Assembly: GCF_964204645.1 (NCBI RefSeq)
Contig: NC_134032.1
Coordinates: 7,745,175-7,809,174 of the forward strand
Direction: 5' to 3'
DNA from: Tubulanus polymorphus
Lineage: Eukaryota > Nemertea > Palaeonemertea > Tubulaniformes > Tubulanidae
Length of the DNA: 64,000 nt
Part shown: piece after piece, positions 45,206 through 54,587 of the stretch
Layout: the number at the start of each line of letters is the position of its first letter
Numbering within the stretch: position 1 is the first letter of the stretch
Notes under the pieces: generated by a model
What the model was told of the DNA's origin: nothing
What the model saw: the letters and a program-made list of their open reading frames with translations, nothing else
Database searches by the model: none
Program-made: the position numbers and the translations under genes

Positions 45206-45673
45206 ATGTTGTATACCGATGAATTAATGAATATTTGAAGTAATGATACGTGCGTAAGTAAATTGTTTAAAGGTGTTTATCCGGCTAATCGTCTGCCCGT
45301 AAATCCTGTATACCCTAGTATTTTCATTGTTAACTCCCAAAATAGTGATAAGAGCGGTGAACATTGGATTTGTTTGATATTATTCGCAAATAAACGGGGA
45401 TATTACGTAGACAGTTACGGACAAAAACCAGAATTCTATAATATCTTATTGAGAAACTATTTAGATACGCACTGTCATTGCTGGGAATATTCTCGAATTA
45501 GAGTCCAAAGTTTGTTTAGTACGAATTGCGGTTACTATTGCATTTATTTCATAACACTTCTTTCACACGGAATCAGTTTCCCCGAAATATTCAGTATTTT
45601 CAGTAAAAACGATTATGAATATAACGATTACTACGTTAAAAATTTCGCCAATAAGTATTTCATTAGAATGTGA
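45206..45673 (+). pseudogene. Adenain-like cysteine protease, early stop
   Basis: ATG 45206 lies 9 bp after the capsid stop. Codon 11 is TGA (45236-45238), after which the conserved frame continues without another ATG: VYPANRLPVNPVYPSIFIVN, GEHWICLILF (catalytic His), YYVDSYGQKP (Asp) and FSTNCGYYCIYF (Cys). The triad and Gly-His-Trp context are complete. The frame ends at 45673, a normal length for the family. The enzyme matures capsid precursors. Readthrough, a nonsense mutation or a sequencing error would each explain the TGA. Confidence 0.85.
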
Positions 45674-46953
45674 AATTCAATTTGTTTTTAAATTTCAAAC
45701 TATGTACAACAATTTGTAAACGATCAGTCATTGGGAACATTCAAATAAAAACAATGTAGATTTAGATTTGAAAAAAAAACAAGAATTTACCTTATAGTTG
45801 ATTAATCGATCCGATGGATTCCTCGTGTTAGTTCGATGTCTAGGGCTCGCTGAAGCGGTTGATACCAGGAGTGCAAACGGAAAAGGTCGAGTCGAGGTGC
45901 TTCGCATTTTTAAAAACCCTCACAACAATGGAATGAACAAATCATCCCGTAATCCAGTCAAAATACTCTCCAAAAATGCGCGAACACATTTCATTGGGTT
46001 ACACTCACCACGTGATGAGACCCCAACGATTCTTGAAACGTGATCGATGTTATCCTTTCCCTCCGTTACGGAGGGCAGAAGATTTTCCCAACCTCAGTTT
46101 TACACAGGGACCGTCATCAAAGCTTTTGTCATATTGATCGATGTTATTTATCCCTTCCCTCCGTTACGGGGGCAGAAAATTTTCCCAACCTCAGTTTTAT
46201 TACAGGGACCGTCATCAAAGCTTTTGTCATACACACCGCAATTCAGCTGATCGTTGCATTATCCAGAAACATACAACGCGTCCTGTAGCATACTTTTGAA
46301 AATAAAATTCAGGTGACCACCAATCGTACTCTCCGAACCGAAGGTCAACAATACGTTAATGAGACCATAATAATCAATCACGGATACAAATAAAAGATAG
46401 TGGAAATACGCATCTCGTATCAATACCATCGAAGGAGAGACCTGTACTTAGAAAAAATGCGATAACCGTGAGAAAATATAGTTTCTCATCACGATATCAA
46501 TTTATCAAAGTAATTCATTCTAATCATTATATTCAAATCATTACCCTCTCAAATTACCACCGGACGCACCTTACTCAGCACAATTACAATTCATACATTC
46601 AGATAATTATATTTAACCCGTTAACCTTTAACTTCATTACTACACACAAATCACCGCTGTGTTACCATATTTCATAGATAACCCTCATTGTACATCTTTT
46701 CCCCCTCCTTAAATTCACAGTAACTAATCAATTATTATTACTTTTTATACATTGTTTTATCAGTACTTCCATTACAATCCCTTACCCCTACCATATGATG
46801 ATAATAATAAAGACAGCTCCCCAATACACCCTTAAATTACGCAACATCTGACTCCAGAACAAACATTTTTACCCAAGTCTAAAGAAATTTTTCCACGAAA
46901 ACACAAAAAACAATACAAATTTTGTCACCTCACATAACCAACCGGTTCTTGTC
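45674..46953. other. Polinton right arm, no gene recognised
   Basis: About 1.3 kb between the protease and the right terminal repeat. Short open frames (45798-46043, 46468-46677) look random. It contains a tandem duplication at 46042-46234 (see separate entry) and otherwise Thr/Ile-codon-like AT-rich sequence. Relatives often carry accessory genes or replication signals here. Confidence 0.5.
46042..46234 (+). repeat. Tandem duplication, 94 + 99 bp
   Basis: Both copies run gatcgatgttat, then tttccctccgttacgg, ttttcccaacctcag and ccgtcatcaaagcttttgtc. They differ by a few substitutions and 1-4 base indels. Confidence 0.9.
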
Positions 46954-47144
46954 CGAGTTTCCCAGAAAGTTTGCCGACATCACCCAATGTTTGCCGAAAT
47001 CACATGTCACTTTGCCTTAACGTTTGCCAGATTTGTTGAAAACTTTGCCGGTTTCACCTAAATGTTTGCCAAAAACTTTGCCGGATTTGGAAAAGTTTGC
47101 CTAGTTTGCCTACTGTGCCAGAACCCCCTTATAGCTATACTACT
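46954..47144. repeat. Polinton right terminal inverted repeat, 191 bp
   Basis: Reverse complement of 33202-33425, less the extra GGCAAA/GCAAA units near 33250-33300. The outer 50 bp or so (gtaggcaaac outward to agtagtatag) are identical between ends. Confidence 0.9.
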
Positions 47145-47150
47145 AGTGTT
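47145..47150. repeat. Right target-site duplication AGTGTT
   Basis: Identical to 33196-33201. Confidence 0.95.
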
Positions 47151-48984
47151 GGAAATATGTTTATTATATTTTACGGCCTGTTTTCGTGCTGATAGATAAT
47201 TTTTGAACCAAATTAAAGATTGGCCGCGTATTCCATAATGCTCCAATTTAGCTAAAAGGATTTGATGGTTAAGCGTTAAGACCCAAACAGTTGTCTTTTT
47301 CCAGGTAGTTTGATATTTTGTCTAGAATATAGGACAAAGCCGAAGAAGTGGAGTGCTTCTTCCTGAAACCAAACTGATGATTACTTAGAATATTAAATTT
47401 TTATAGGAAAGACGACAGCCGATTGTAAACAAGTTTTTCAAGGATTTTTGAAACCGACGGAAGAACCGATATTGGCCGGTAGTTACTAAAAAGTGATTTG
47501 TCACCATCCTTATAGATAGGAGTGACGAGGGCAATTTTAATTGGCTAGGCACAATGCCCGTTAAAAGGCTGCAATTGAAGATATGAAGTGGTTGCGATAT
47601 TATTTCTATAATAGATTTTAGTAGTTTCATACTTATCTTGCAACTGCCACAGGAGGATTTATTTTTCATTTTTGAAACTAAAGTTACAATTTCTCACCCA
47701 GAAAATCATTGAAATCATGCGTGGAACTAGGAATATTGGATTCGAGCTTCGACACAATATTTACAAAGTAATCATTGAAATGATTGGCAATATCCTGTTC
47801 ATCGGATAAAATCTCATTATCATATTTAAAATCAGCATCAAGCCTGTCTTTTTTACCCTTTTTAAGTAATGAATTTACAAGTTTCCAGGTTTCTCTTTGA
47901 TTATGCTTACATGAGAAAAATTTTTCTCTGTTGTAACCATCTTTACATTTCTTAATTACAGAATTTAAAATATTACGATATTTACAGTAATTTTCTTTGC
48001 TTTGTAAAGACCTGGACTTTGTATACTCTCTGTATAATTTTTCCTTACGTTTTATAGAACATTTAATTCCAGACGTGATCCAAGGTTTACTAATGCTACC
48101 GGATTTTGGAGAAATATACTTATAAGGAAAACAAGCTTCATAACAACTATCTACAATATTATAGAACTCATTGTATGAGATTTCGGGGTCGTTACTATTG
48201 TAAACACACTGCCAGTTACTAGTTAAAAGACAGCGTGAAAAATGGTCGATCGATCTAGGGTTTGTATTACGGATCTGAATTTTAGGCGTCGATGACTAGC
48301 CTCATGTAAAATTCCAGTGATAATAGCAAAAACGGGGCAGTGATCCGTGATATCAACCAAAAATACACCGCTAGATATCTGGAATTCTACATGGAAATTT
48401 ACTAAAATGTTATCAATAATGGTCGCTGAGTGGTCAGTGACCCGAGTAGGTAGCGGAGCAAAAGAATTAGAAATTGCTTCGTTTATAAATGAGTCACACA
48501 TAGCACTATTCCCATAATTACCAAAGTCTATATTGTAATCACCCATCAAAATAACATTGAGTTTCTCATTTGAAATTGTTACCATAAAGGATTCAAACTC
48601 ACTTAAAAATTCATTAAGATCTGATTCTGGTGGTCGGTAGATCACACCTATTAACATCTTTCTAGAATTTTGACCACTGATCTCTATGAATAAGTTTTCA
48701 GCTATAGATAGATCTTCCCTAATTTTGAAGGGAATTGAGTCGTTGATCAAAAGACCAACTCCGCCCCCTCCTTTGTTAGATCTGCTACAGAAAATACTAG
48801 CGTAATTAGGAAGGTGGTACAGAGACTCGTTAGGAACATTGCCGTCGGTCCATGTTTCTGTTAATCCAATAACAGAAAATGTATAGTTTAATAAATTTTC
48901 GCTTCTTTGGAGTAACGAAAACATCTGCATCCGATTCAGACTTCCATGCATCCACGAAGTTTTTGGAGAGTGCAGATTTCCCAA
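47151..48984 (-). pseudogene. LINE ORF2: endonuclease and reverse transcriptase N-half
   Basis: The minus frame from 48984 gives an APE-type endonuclease: IGLTETWTDG (catalytic Glu), RSNKGGGGVGLLI, IGVIYRPPES, ILMGDYNIDFG and VDITDHCPVF (final Asp-His). About 48222-47151 is the linker and the beginning of reverse transcriptase, but it is spread over several frames. Recognisable pieces include IIEIISQPLHIFNCSLLTG (47670-47385) and YGIRGQSLIWFKNYLSAR (just before the Polinton junction). The rest of the enzyme is at 33195-32266. The endonuclease nicks the target and the polymerase primes from the nick. Multiple indels make it inactive. Confidence 0.85.
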
Positions 48985-50094
48985 GGTCGTTTAGATGTAT
49001 ACCAGTGTTGTCACTGATATTATAGAAACGCTCTCTTATCGCTCCCAACGGTTTGAAAACGATATCATTGTTTATATACACGATGTTCTGTTTAGAACAG
49101 AAATTGTCCATAAATGTATTCACCGTTTCAGATGCAGCATTGAAATCTGCAGCAGCAGCAGTGACAGCTTTCCTAGGTATTATGCTAGAAAGAGCTATTT
49201 TTGCATTTAGATAATGTTCGTGTACTTTAGCCATCGCGACTGTCAAATTCATTTTCGCGGTGTCGATTTCTGACTTATAACGGTTAACGTCATTGGTACC
49301 GAGGTGAACCACGACGTAAGTAACGGAGTCGGGCTCAGGGATCTGAGAGTCGGCTTTGTCGAATAGCTGCTCGACGTTCTCTGCCGGTGCTCCAGATTGA
49401 TGTATCACGATTCCGTCAGGATACTTTAAGTTTCTCATGTTAGAATCTCCGATTATAACGTTTATGGAAGATTGTTTACTCGGTTCCGGTGCTGTCGGTT
49501 CCGGCACTGGTTCCGATTGCATTGTTGGTGATTTTTCGACTGATTCCGTATTATTACCCTCATCGGGATTTAATTGGCTGTCACGAGGTTTACAATTTAA
49601 CTGACAGTCACGAGCTTTATGGTCTAATGCTCCACATTTGAAGCATTCGATTGATCTTGTTCTTTATTTCAGGTGACATTCGTATGAGCTGTGATCACCT
49701 AGGCAATGTTGGCAACATATACCTGTACAGTACAAACGAACTTTAAAGCCATGTATATTTGTATACGTCGGTATTACATCGGTGACTTTTTTAAGTTTAA
49801 GATACCGCGTACCGGTGAAAATATCAGTACCTTTTATGGTACCTTTCTGATTGATCCGTCAACTTACTCACCGAATTTACTTATAAAGTTCGCTATGGTT
49901 TTATCATCCATTTCTATCGGTGCATCCACTAACTTAACAGTCATATAATTCTCATCAACATCCATAAAGTTAATAGACACTCCATTAATAATTAATCCCG
50001 ACAATCTCAAACTGTTTTTACTTTCCAAATTTGCTGTTGTTATAACACAGTCTTTTGCGGTTATTTGGACAGAGTAAATTAAACCTACGTCCAT
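48830..50094 (-). pseudogene. LINE ORF1: RNA-binding, zinc knuckles, SGNH esterase
   Basis: From ATG 50094 the frame begins MDVGLIYSVQITAKDCVITT, a fold seen at the start of gag-like ORF1 proteins, and stops at 49864 after a frame break. About 49780-49590 encodes two CCHC-like zinc knuckles in broken frames. The frame at 49522-48830 is an SGNH hydrolase/esterase: INVIIGDSNMRNL (catalytic Ser in GDSN), VVVHLGTNDVNRY (block III Gly-x-Asn-Asp) and GIHLNDLGKSALS (block V His). SGNH domains in ORF1 are known from CR1-group LINEs. The end overlaps ORF2. Confidence 0.75.
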
Positions 50095-50419
50095 TTTGTG
50101 TCTTATTGCCTCGATAATTTGCTGGTGGGATATTTTATTTTCACTTCCTAACTCCTGTTATCCAAATTTGATGGACATATCTCTTGTTAATCAACTCATA
50201 TTTGATTTTAGACGTTGAAAATAAACGTAAATAAACGTAAACTGACTAATTAAAGATTTACGACGGAGAGCTCCTTAAACACGACTGCTCATATCCGCCA
50301 TTATATTCCTCAATGTTAACTCTTAAAATATTCATGTTTTAAAAGTGAGAGTAAAATGTTAGCATAATAATCTAGAAAAATAAGATCAAATATAGATTTC
50401 GAATAATAAAAAATCAATT
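50095..50419. other. LINE 5' end and junction to AT-rich segment
   Basis: Up to about 50160 the frame upstream of ORF1 continues with one stop. Beyond it base composition becomes very AT-rich. No gene. Confidence 0.35.
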
Positions 50420-50674
50420 TTCAATATAAAAAGTAACGAGTAATTAACGAGTGAAATAATTCATATTTAAATCATTGAATATTTATATTTATATGCGTTA
50501 AATTCTTATTTTCAATATAAAAAGTAATGAGTAAAGTGTGAGTGAAATGATTCATATTTAAAATATTGAATATTTATATTTATATGCTTGAGATTCTTAT
50601 TTTTAAACATAAAAATTGTGAGTAAAGTGTGAGTGAAATAATCCATATTCGAAACATTGAATATTTATATTTGA
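50420..50674 (+). repeat. Tandem repeat, period about 92 bp, 3 copies
   Basis: Units run aatataaaaagtaatgagta, then gtgagtgaaat-attcatat and attgaatatttatatttata, starting near 50420, 50513 and 50605. The third copy ends directly at the ATG of the next ORF (50675), so the array forms its upstream region. Confidence 0.8.
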
Positions 50675-51327
50675 ATGAGTTTTAATAAAAGTTTTGCTAT
50701 AAAAATGAAGAAAGAAGAAGAAGAACCTAAATTCAAAATTGAAATAAAAGAAACTAATAACTTATTTTCACAGTTTAACCTTAAAAATTATATCTCAGCA
50801 ACAAATTTAGTGTATGCAAGACATTATAAAATTGATAATATTACTGTAATTAATCAAATATTATCAAATGGAAAATATTTAATTACTGAACTAGTAGATA
50901 CTTTTGATGATGGTGCTAAAAATCCTAAAATATTTATACAGTTTTAAATTATAAAAGTAATTTAGATGAAAACATAATAAATATTCTTAAAACTCCTTTT
51001 AATGAAAGAGATCGTGATATAATAATTTCTAAAGATTACAATGATTTGATTAACTAAAGAATTGAAAAAAGACAATTATGTTATTTAAATTTTGATGATA
51101 AACAAATTATCTATAATGAAAATTCATCAAATATTGGAATTCAATGTGAATTAGATAATGAAAAATTATTTAAAGATATAGGAATTCAATGTAACTTAGA
51201 TAATGAAATCAATATACGTCATATGAAATATGAACCTAATGAAAAAGTGTTATGTAGTTGTGGAAAATATTATACTCGAAGCAATAAATCACACGATCTT
51301 AAATCAAAATATCATAACTCAAAGTAA
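50675..51327 (+). pseudogene. AT-rich element ORF A, zinc-finger-like tail
   Basis: ATG 50675 begins a Lys/Glu-rich N-terminus (KMKKEEEEPKFKIEIKE) and a globular-looking stretch ending at a stop at 50947. The next frame takes over near 50935 and continues to TAA at 51325, with one in-frame TAA after DYNDLIN at about 51055. The second part contains a duplicated phrase (IGIQCELDNE and IGIQCNLDNE) and ends in CSCGKYYTRSNKSHDLKSKY-H, a Cys-x-Cys...His...His arrangement that could bind zinc. It resembles no family I know. Similar zinc-finger tails on ORF A and ORF C suggest they belong to one element. Confidence 0.45.
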
Positions 51328-51385
51328 TAATTCAACTCTAAATATTCAAAATAGGATATTTCAAATTACTTTTTTTCTTAAATAA

Positions 51386-51592
51386 ATGTATAATTTCAAC
51401 ATTCCAACCGGAAGTAGTGATTCAAAACATTATTTAGTTGCTGGAGGTTTAATATTGGCTGCGCTTTACTTCTACTATGAAAATATCAGTAAAGATCTAA
51501 TGAATGAAAATATGAAATTGAGTAAAAAGTTAAAGAAGTTAAATGGAAACAATAATAAAAAAGTTAATGATTTAAAAGAATTAGAGGATTAA
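51386..51592 (+). CDS. AT-rich element ORF B, membrane plus coiled coil
   Basis: 68 residues from ATG 51386, intact. After a short polar start comes a membrane segment (HYLVAGGLILAALYFYY), then a Lys-rich coiled coil (MNENMKLSKKLKKLN) to the stop. Its size and layout (one transmembrane helix with a charged helical tail) resemble small viral or transposon membrane proteins, but I can name no family. It is preceded and followed by other short AT-rich ORFs in the same direction. Confidence 0.45.
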   Translation: MYNFNIPTGSSDSKHYLVAGGLILAALYFYYENISKDLMNENMKLSKKLKKLNGNNNKKVNDLKELED

Positions 51593-51639
51593 AACAACAT
51601 CTTTTAATCTAATTTATTTTATATATTTTAACTATAAAA

Positions 51640-51941
51640 ATGAGTGAGAGTAAGGTATTAGAAATATTACATCTAATATATAAAAATCAACAGAATATTA
51701 AATCAATTATTATGCTTTCAGGATTAGTTTCATTTTCAGTTTATTCATTAAAACAGCTGTTAGATTTCTATGATAATTGCAAAATTAGATAAGCCGAATT
51801 AAAAGATAACATTAATTATCTATCAGATAAATTGAATAATATTGTTGTGAAATATGCAATAAAAAGTATAGAAATAAAAAGAGTTTGAGAAATCATAGAT
51901 ATATTCATGAATTAAATGATAAATTGTATAATTCAAATTGA
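51640..51941 (+). pseudogene. AT-rich element ORF C, membrane, coiled coil, C2H2 finger
   Basis: ATG 51640 begins MSESKVLEILHLIYKNQQ, followed by a hydrophobic segment (IIMLSGLVSFSVYSLKQLL). After CKIR is an in-frame TAA (51790-51792), then AELKDNINYLSDKLNNI, a coiled coil. A one-base shift near 51844 leads to CEICNKKYRNKKSLRNHRYI-H, a good C2H2 finger, and a stop at 51939-51941. A homologous piece at 61145-61401 lacks the TAA and keeps the finger in frame, so both breaks are secondary. The copies being 10 kb apart indicates a mobile family. The function is unknown. Confidence 0.5.
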
Positions 51942-52048
51942 AATATGATATTTCAATTAATACCCCCTGTGTCTTTATTGTCTTTAGTAGTCTTAGTACT
52001 TTTAGTACATAAAGAATAAATCTTTATTCTATTAGTATTTTAAAGATA

Positions 52049-52135
52049 AAAAGAGTTTGAGAAATCATAAATACATTCATGATTTAAATGATAAATTATA
52101 TAATTCAAATTAAGTGATTCATATATGATATTTTA
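52049..52135 (+). repeat. Second copy of ORF C 3' end
   Basis: Repeats 51878-51960 (aaaaagagtttgagaaatca to ataattcaaatt) with a few changes, so the zinc-finger-coding end of ORF C was duplicated about 170 bp downstream. Confidence 0.75.
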
Positions 52136-52485
52136 ATTCTTTACATAAACTAGAATAATACAAGATGATACATACTTATTCAACGTAAAGTTTTTCTAGT
52201 TGAATTCTAGTAAAATGTAAAGAAATTTAAGTAAACAAGAATTGAATAGATTCAACAAGAATTATAATAAGATTCTTTAATAATACTAACCTATTCAATT
52301 CTAATGTCTTTCTATTTGAATCTATTCAAAATATTATTTAATCCAGTGAGCAAATAGAAACAATAACTAGTCTTAATTTAAAGAATTATATCATAATCTA
52401 GTGCTGCGTAAAGAATATGATATTCATCATTACTGAATCAAATTTATATGATGAAATTTAAAAATATTATATAATTCAAATTATA
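52136..52485. other. AT-rich, palindromic words, no gene
   Basis: Several short mirrored words (for example ttctagttgaattctag, gaattgaatagattc) but no reading frame. Confidence 0.35.
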
Positions 52486-52625
52486 AAACTAATTTATATA
52501 TCTAAGTACTAGATGTACGGGTAAGAATCCAAGAAAGTAAGACAGGTACGAGAGGTGCGAGTAAGAATCCAAGAATTCTTACTTTCTTACTCGTACCTCT
52601 AGTACATAGATATATAAATTAGTTT
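52486..52625. repeat. Palindrome, outer arms 19 bp exact, total 140 bp
   Basis: AAACTAATTTATATATCTA (52486-52504) is exactly mirrored at 52607-52625. Inner arms agta-ctagatgtacg and taagaatccaagaa/ttcttac are also mirrored, imperfectly. It may be the right-hand end or a recombination structure of the AT-rich element. Confidence 0.75.
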
Positions 52626-52984
52626 TTATGAAAATTATACATATAAATAGTTATAATATAATCTATTTTTTATTTTCATTAAGTGAAAACATATAATTTA
52701 TTCATTTTTATATTCACATAGTGTGCGCCTCCAAAAATTTGGTTATTTTGTGTCATTGGCTGTAACTTTTTCATTTTTTAAATACAATTTAGAATTTTTC
52801 ACTGAAGATATAGTTTTATCTGAGGATATTGTTGATACTGCATTCGTAAAAATACATTCTTAGAATCGCGCGTGGCCACCGGTTGATCTTGAGTCTCGCG
52901 CAAAGCGCACGCGAGTGGTTGACCGTCGATTTTCTACAGTAGACTCATATCAACTCGAGTTCATCGGGACCAGAACTAATTTGC

Positions 52985-53054
52985 CACCGGCTAAGTGGTT
53001 TATTACCTTCCTATTCTAGGTATGTACCAGTATCGTGGTTCAAGTCCAGAATAA
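52985..53054 (+). mobile_element. tRNA-like SINE fragment
   Basis: GGCTAAGTGGT at about 52989 fits the A box and GTGGTTCAAGTCC at about 53036 fits the B box, with tRNA-like spacing. The acceptor and T stems do not pair well, so it is not a working tRNA gene. Confidence 0.4.
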
Positions 53055-53164
53055 GTCAAAATAGTTCCGTGGAGGGTTTTCTTAAATGAGGTGAGTGGTT
53101 CGGTTTCAAATTGCTGTCAGAAACCTGATTTTCGACCATTTGTCGAGTTGACAATCGGCAATCA

Positions 53165-53480
53165 GAAACCAATCACCCATAGCATCAATATCACCCTCAC
53201 AATCGCGGCATCTATATCACTCTCACAATCACATCTATATCACCCTCACAATCACATAATCTATATCACCCTCACAATCACAGCATCTATATCACCCTCA
53301 CAATCGTAGCACAATCACAGTATCTATTTCACCCTCACAATCACAGCATCTATATCACCCTCACAATCACAGTATTTATATCACCTTCACAATGACAGCA
53401 TCTATATCGCCTTCACAATCACAGCATATATTTCACCCTCGCAATCACAGTATCTATATCACCCTCATAATCACAGCACT
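53165..53480 (+). repeat. Minisatellite, unit about 25 bp, about 12 copies
   Basis: Unit caatcacagcatctatatca followed by ccctca, with small variants. The flanks (about 53100-53160 and 53500-53600) share gaaacctgatt/ccaattgcc-type words in inverted orientation. Confidence 0.9.
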
Positions 53481-53604
53481 GGATAATATGAAAGTCAATA
53501 AAGGGAAACGGTCGACTAATCAAGTTTCTGATTGCCAATTGCCCATTGTCGACCCGAGAAATGGTCGACTATCAGGTTTCCGATTGCCGATTGTCGACTT
53601 CTGA

Positions 53605-54298
53605 AAATTACTGCACGTGCCTCCTTCTATCGATCTGTGCGTATTAATACTTTCCTCAGTGCAAATGTTGGACCCGAAGATCTACTTTTACCTGTTCTGG
53701 AGTTGATCCACAATCATTACCACTTAGAGTTGGGTTTGAAAATGACCAGGTACCGGCAACTGTAAATAGGCTCTGCGAAGCTAAGGTACGGAATTTGATT
53801 TTAGCTCCATGCTTGCAATTCTTTTGTATTTCGCAAGCCAAATAATTCTTATTTTACCAGCTTATTTTCTTCATGATCGCCATAAGCTAGTGATCTTTGC
53901 AACTTTCCTATAAAAGTATTGGTCTTAGATAATGTTCGATGCTCGCTATCCAATCATTCTAGTTTTAAACGGCCCCTTGAAAGGAGATAAAAATCTAAAC
54001 GGCCAATACATACTCATCAGAGAAGATATTTGAATAACTTCGGAAAATTTATTGAATATCTTTTATACATATTGCCATACAAAATCTTTTCATAGCAAAT
54101 AGATAAACAAATATTTTGTATGGCAATGACAGGTAAAATGTCACAAAAAAACAAAGTTCCGAGTTCTTTTTGTCGAACCTTGTTAGTACCATTCGGCTTA
54201 CCACGCAAATTCTCGCATCCACGATATCGCATGGATATGGGCCTTATATCATAAAAGCGCTCAAAATTTGCTACCGAAAAGAAATAATAGATCGTAGA
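53605..54298. other. Intergenic
   Basis: No supported gene. A minus-strand open frame covering 54017-54466 has no family resemblance. Confidence 0.35.
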
Positions 54299-54587
54299 AT
54301 GCAAGCCATCTAGAAAACGGACCAACCACCGATATTTTTGCCGGTGCTTACCATAAAATATACCACGGAATATATCATACGCATAAAAATGCGTCCGGGT
54401 GTCTGAATCTAGTGTCGTACGTGCACGATGAGGCCATCCCGAAAGTGATGGCGAGGAAATTGGCACTGAAGACCGGAATACCTTTGATTCCCTACAGAGA
54501 TTATTACGTACAACAGCTGCTGATTATTTTTGTCACCGACGATGATGCCCTCATAGCCACAGATGACCCACTGATGAAGACATAACT
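54299..54587 (+). other. Open exon-like frame without ATG start
   Basis: Directly after ATCGTAG (a possible splice acceptor) a plus frame runs for about 95 codons to TAA near 54585. Text includes TTDIFAGAYHKIYHG, SYVHDEAIPKVMARKLALKT, GIPLIPYRDYYVQQLL and VTDDDALIATDDPLMKT. The composition is that of a globular protein, with a codon use richer in G and C than the surrounding sequence. I do not recognise the family. It could be the last exon of a host gene or a transposon gene fragment. The first internal Met is about halfway. Confidence 0.35.

Larger units (their letters stand above)
33202..47144. mobile_element. Polinton/Maverick (adintovirus-like) element, 13943 bp
   Basis: Ends are AGTAGTATAG and CTATACTACT, exact reverse complements, with 6-bp duplicated AGTGTT outside. 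Starting with AG and ending with CT fits the family. Gene content is diagnostic: protein-primed DNA polymerase B, A32/FtsK-like packaging ATPase, retroviral-type integrase, adenain-like protease, double-jelly-roll major capsid and penton-like minor capsid. Two transcription-factor homologues (tandem PC4 at the left, TBP in the middle) are unusual cargo. All genes except the polymerase are on the plus strand and tightly packed. Polintons are integrating DNA viruses or virus-derived transposons of eukaryotes. This copy has several frame breaks and is probably not competent as written. Confidence 0.97.
31965..50160 (-). mobile_element. CR1/L2-like LINE, split by the Polinton
   Basis: On the minus strand, ORF1 (about 50094-48830) and ORF2 (48984 onward: endonuclease, then reverse transcriptase) lie right of 47150, and the rest of the reverse transcriptase and the 3' end lie at 33195-31965. 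The two halves meet in frame if the Polinton and one copy of its 6-bp target duplication are removed. The 3' end terminates in a short microsatellite-like tail (ataagtataagtataag on the plus strand), as in CR1/L2-type elements. Several frame breaks in the 47.2-48.2 kb part show the LINE is dead. Confidence 0.85.

Noticed and set aside
45798-46288. Accessory gene in the Polinton right arm
   Set aside because: Open frames cross the 94-bp tandem duplication in different phases, so they are not consistent with one protein.
52985-53054. Functional tRNA gene
   Set aside because: A and B boxes are present but stems do not pair and no proper acceptor exists; kept as SINE-like only.
53165-53480. Short ORFs with SPSQS repeats
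   Set aside because: Translation of the 25-bp minisatellite.
54017-54466. 149-codon minus-strand ORF
   Set aside because: It overlaps antisense to the better-supported plus-strand exon-like frame and shows no domain.
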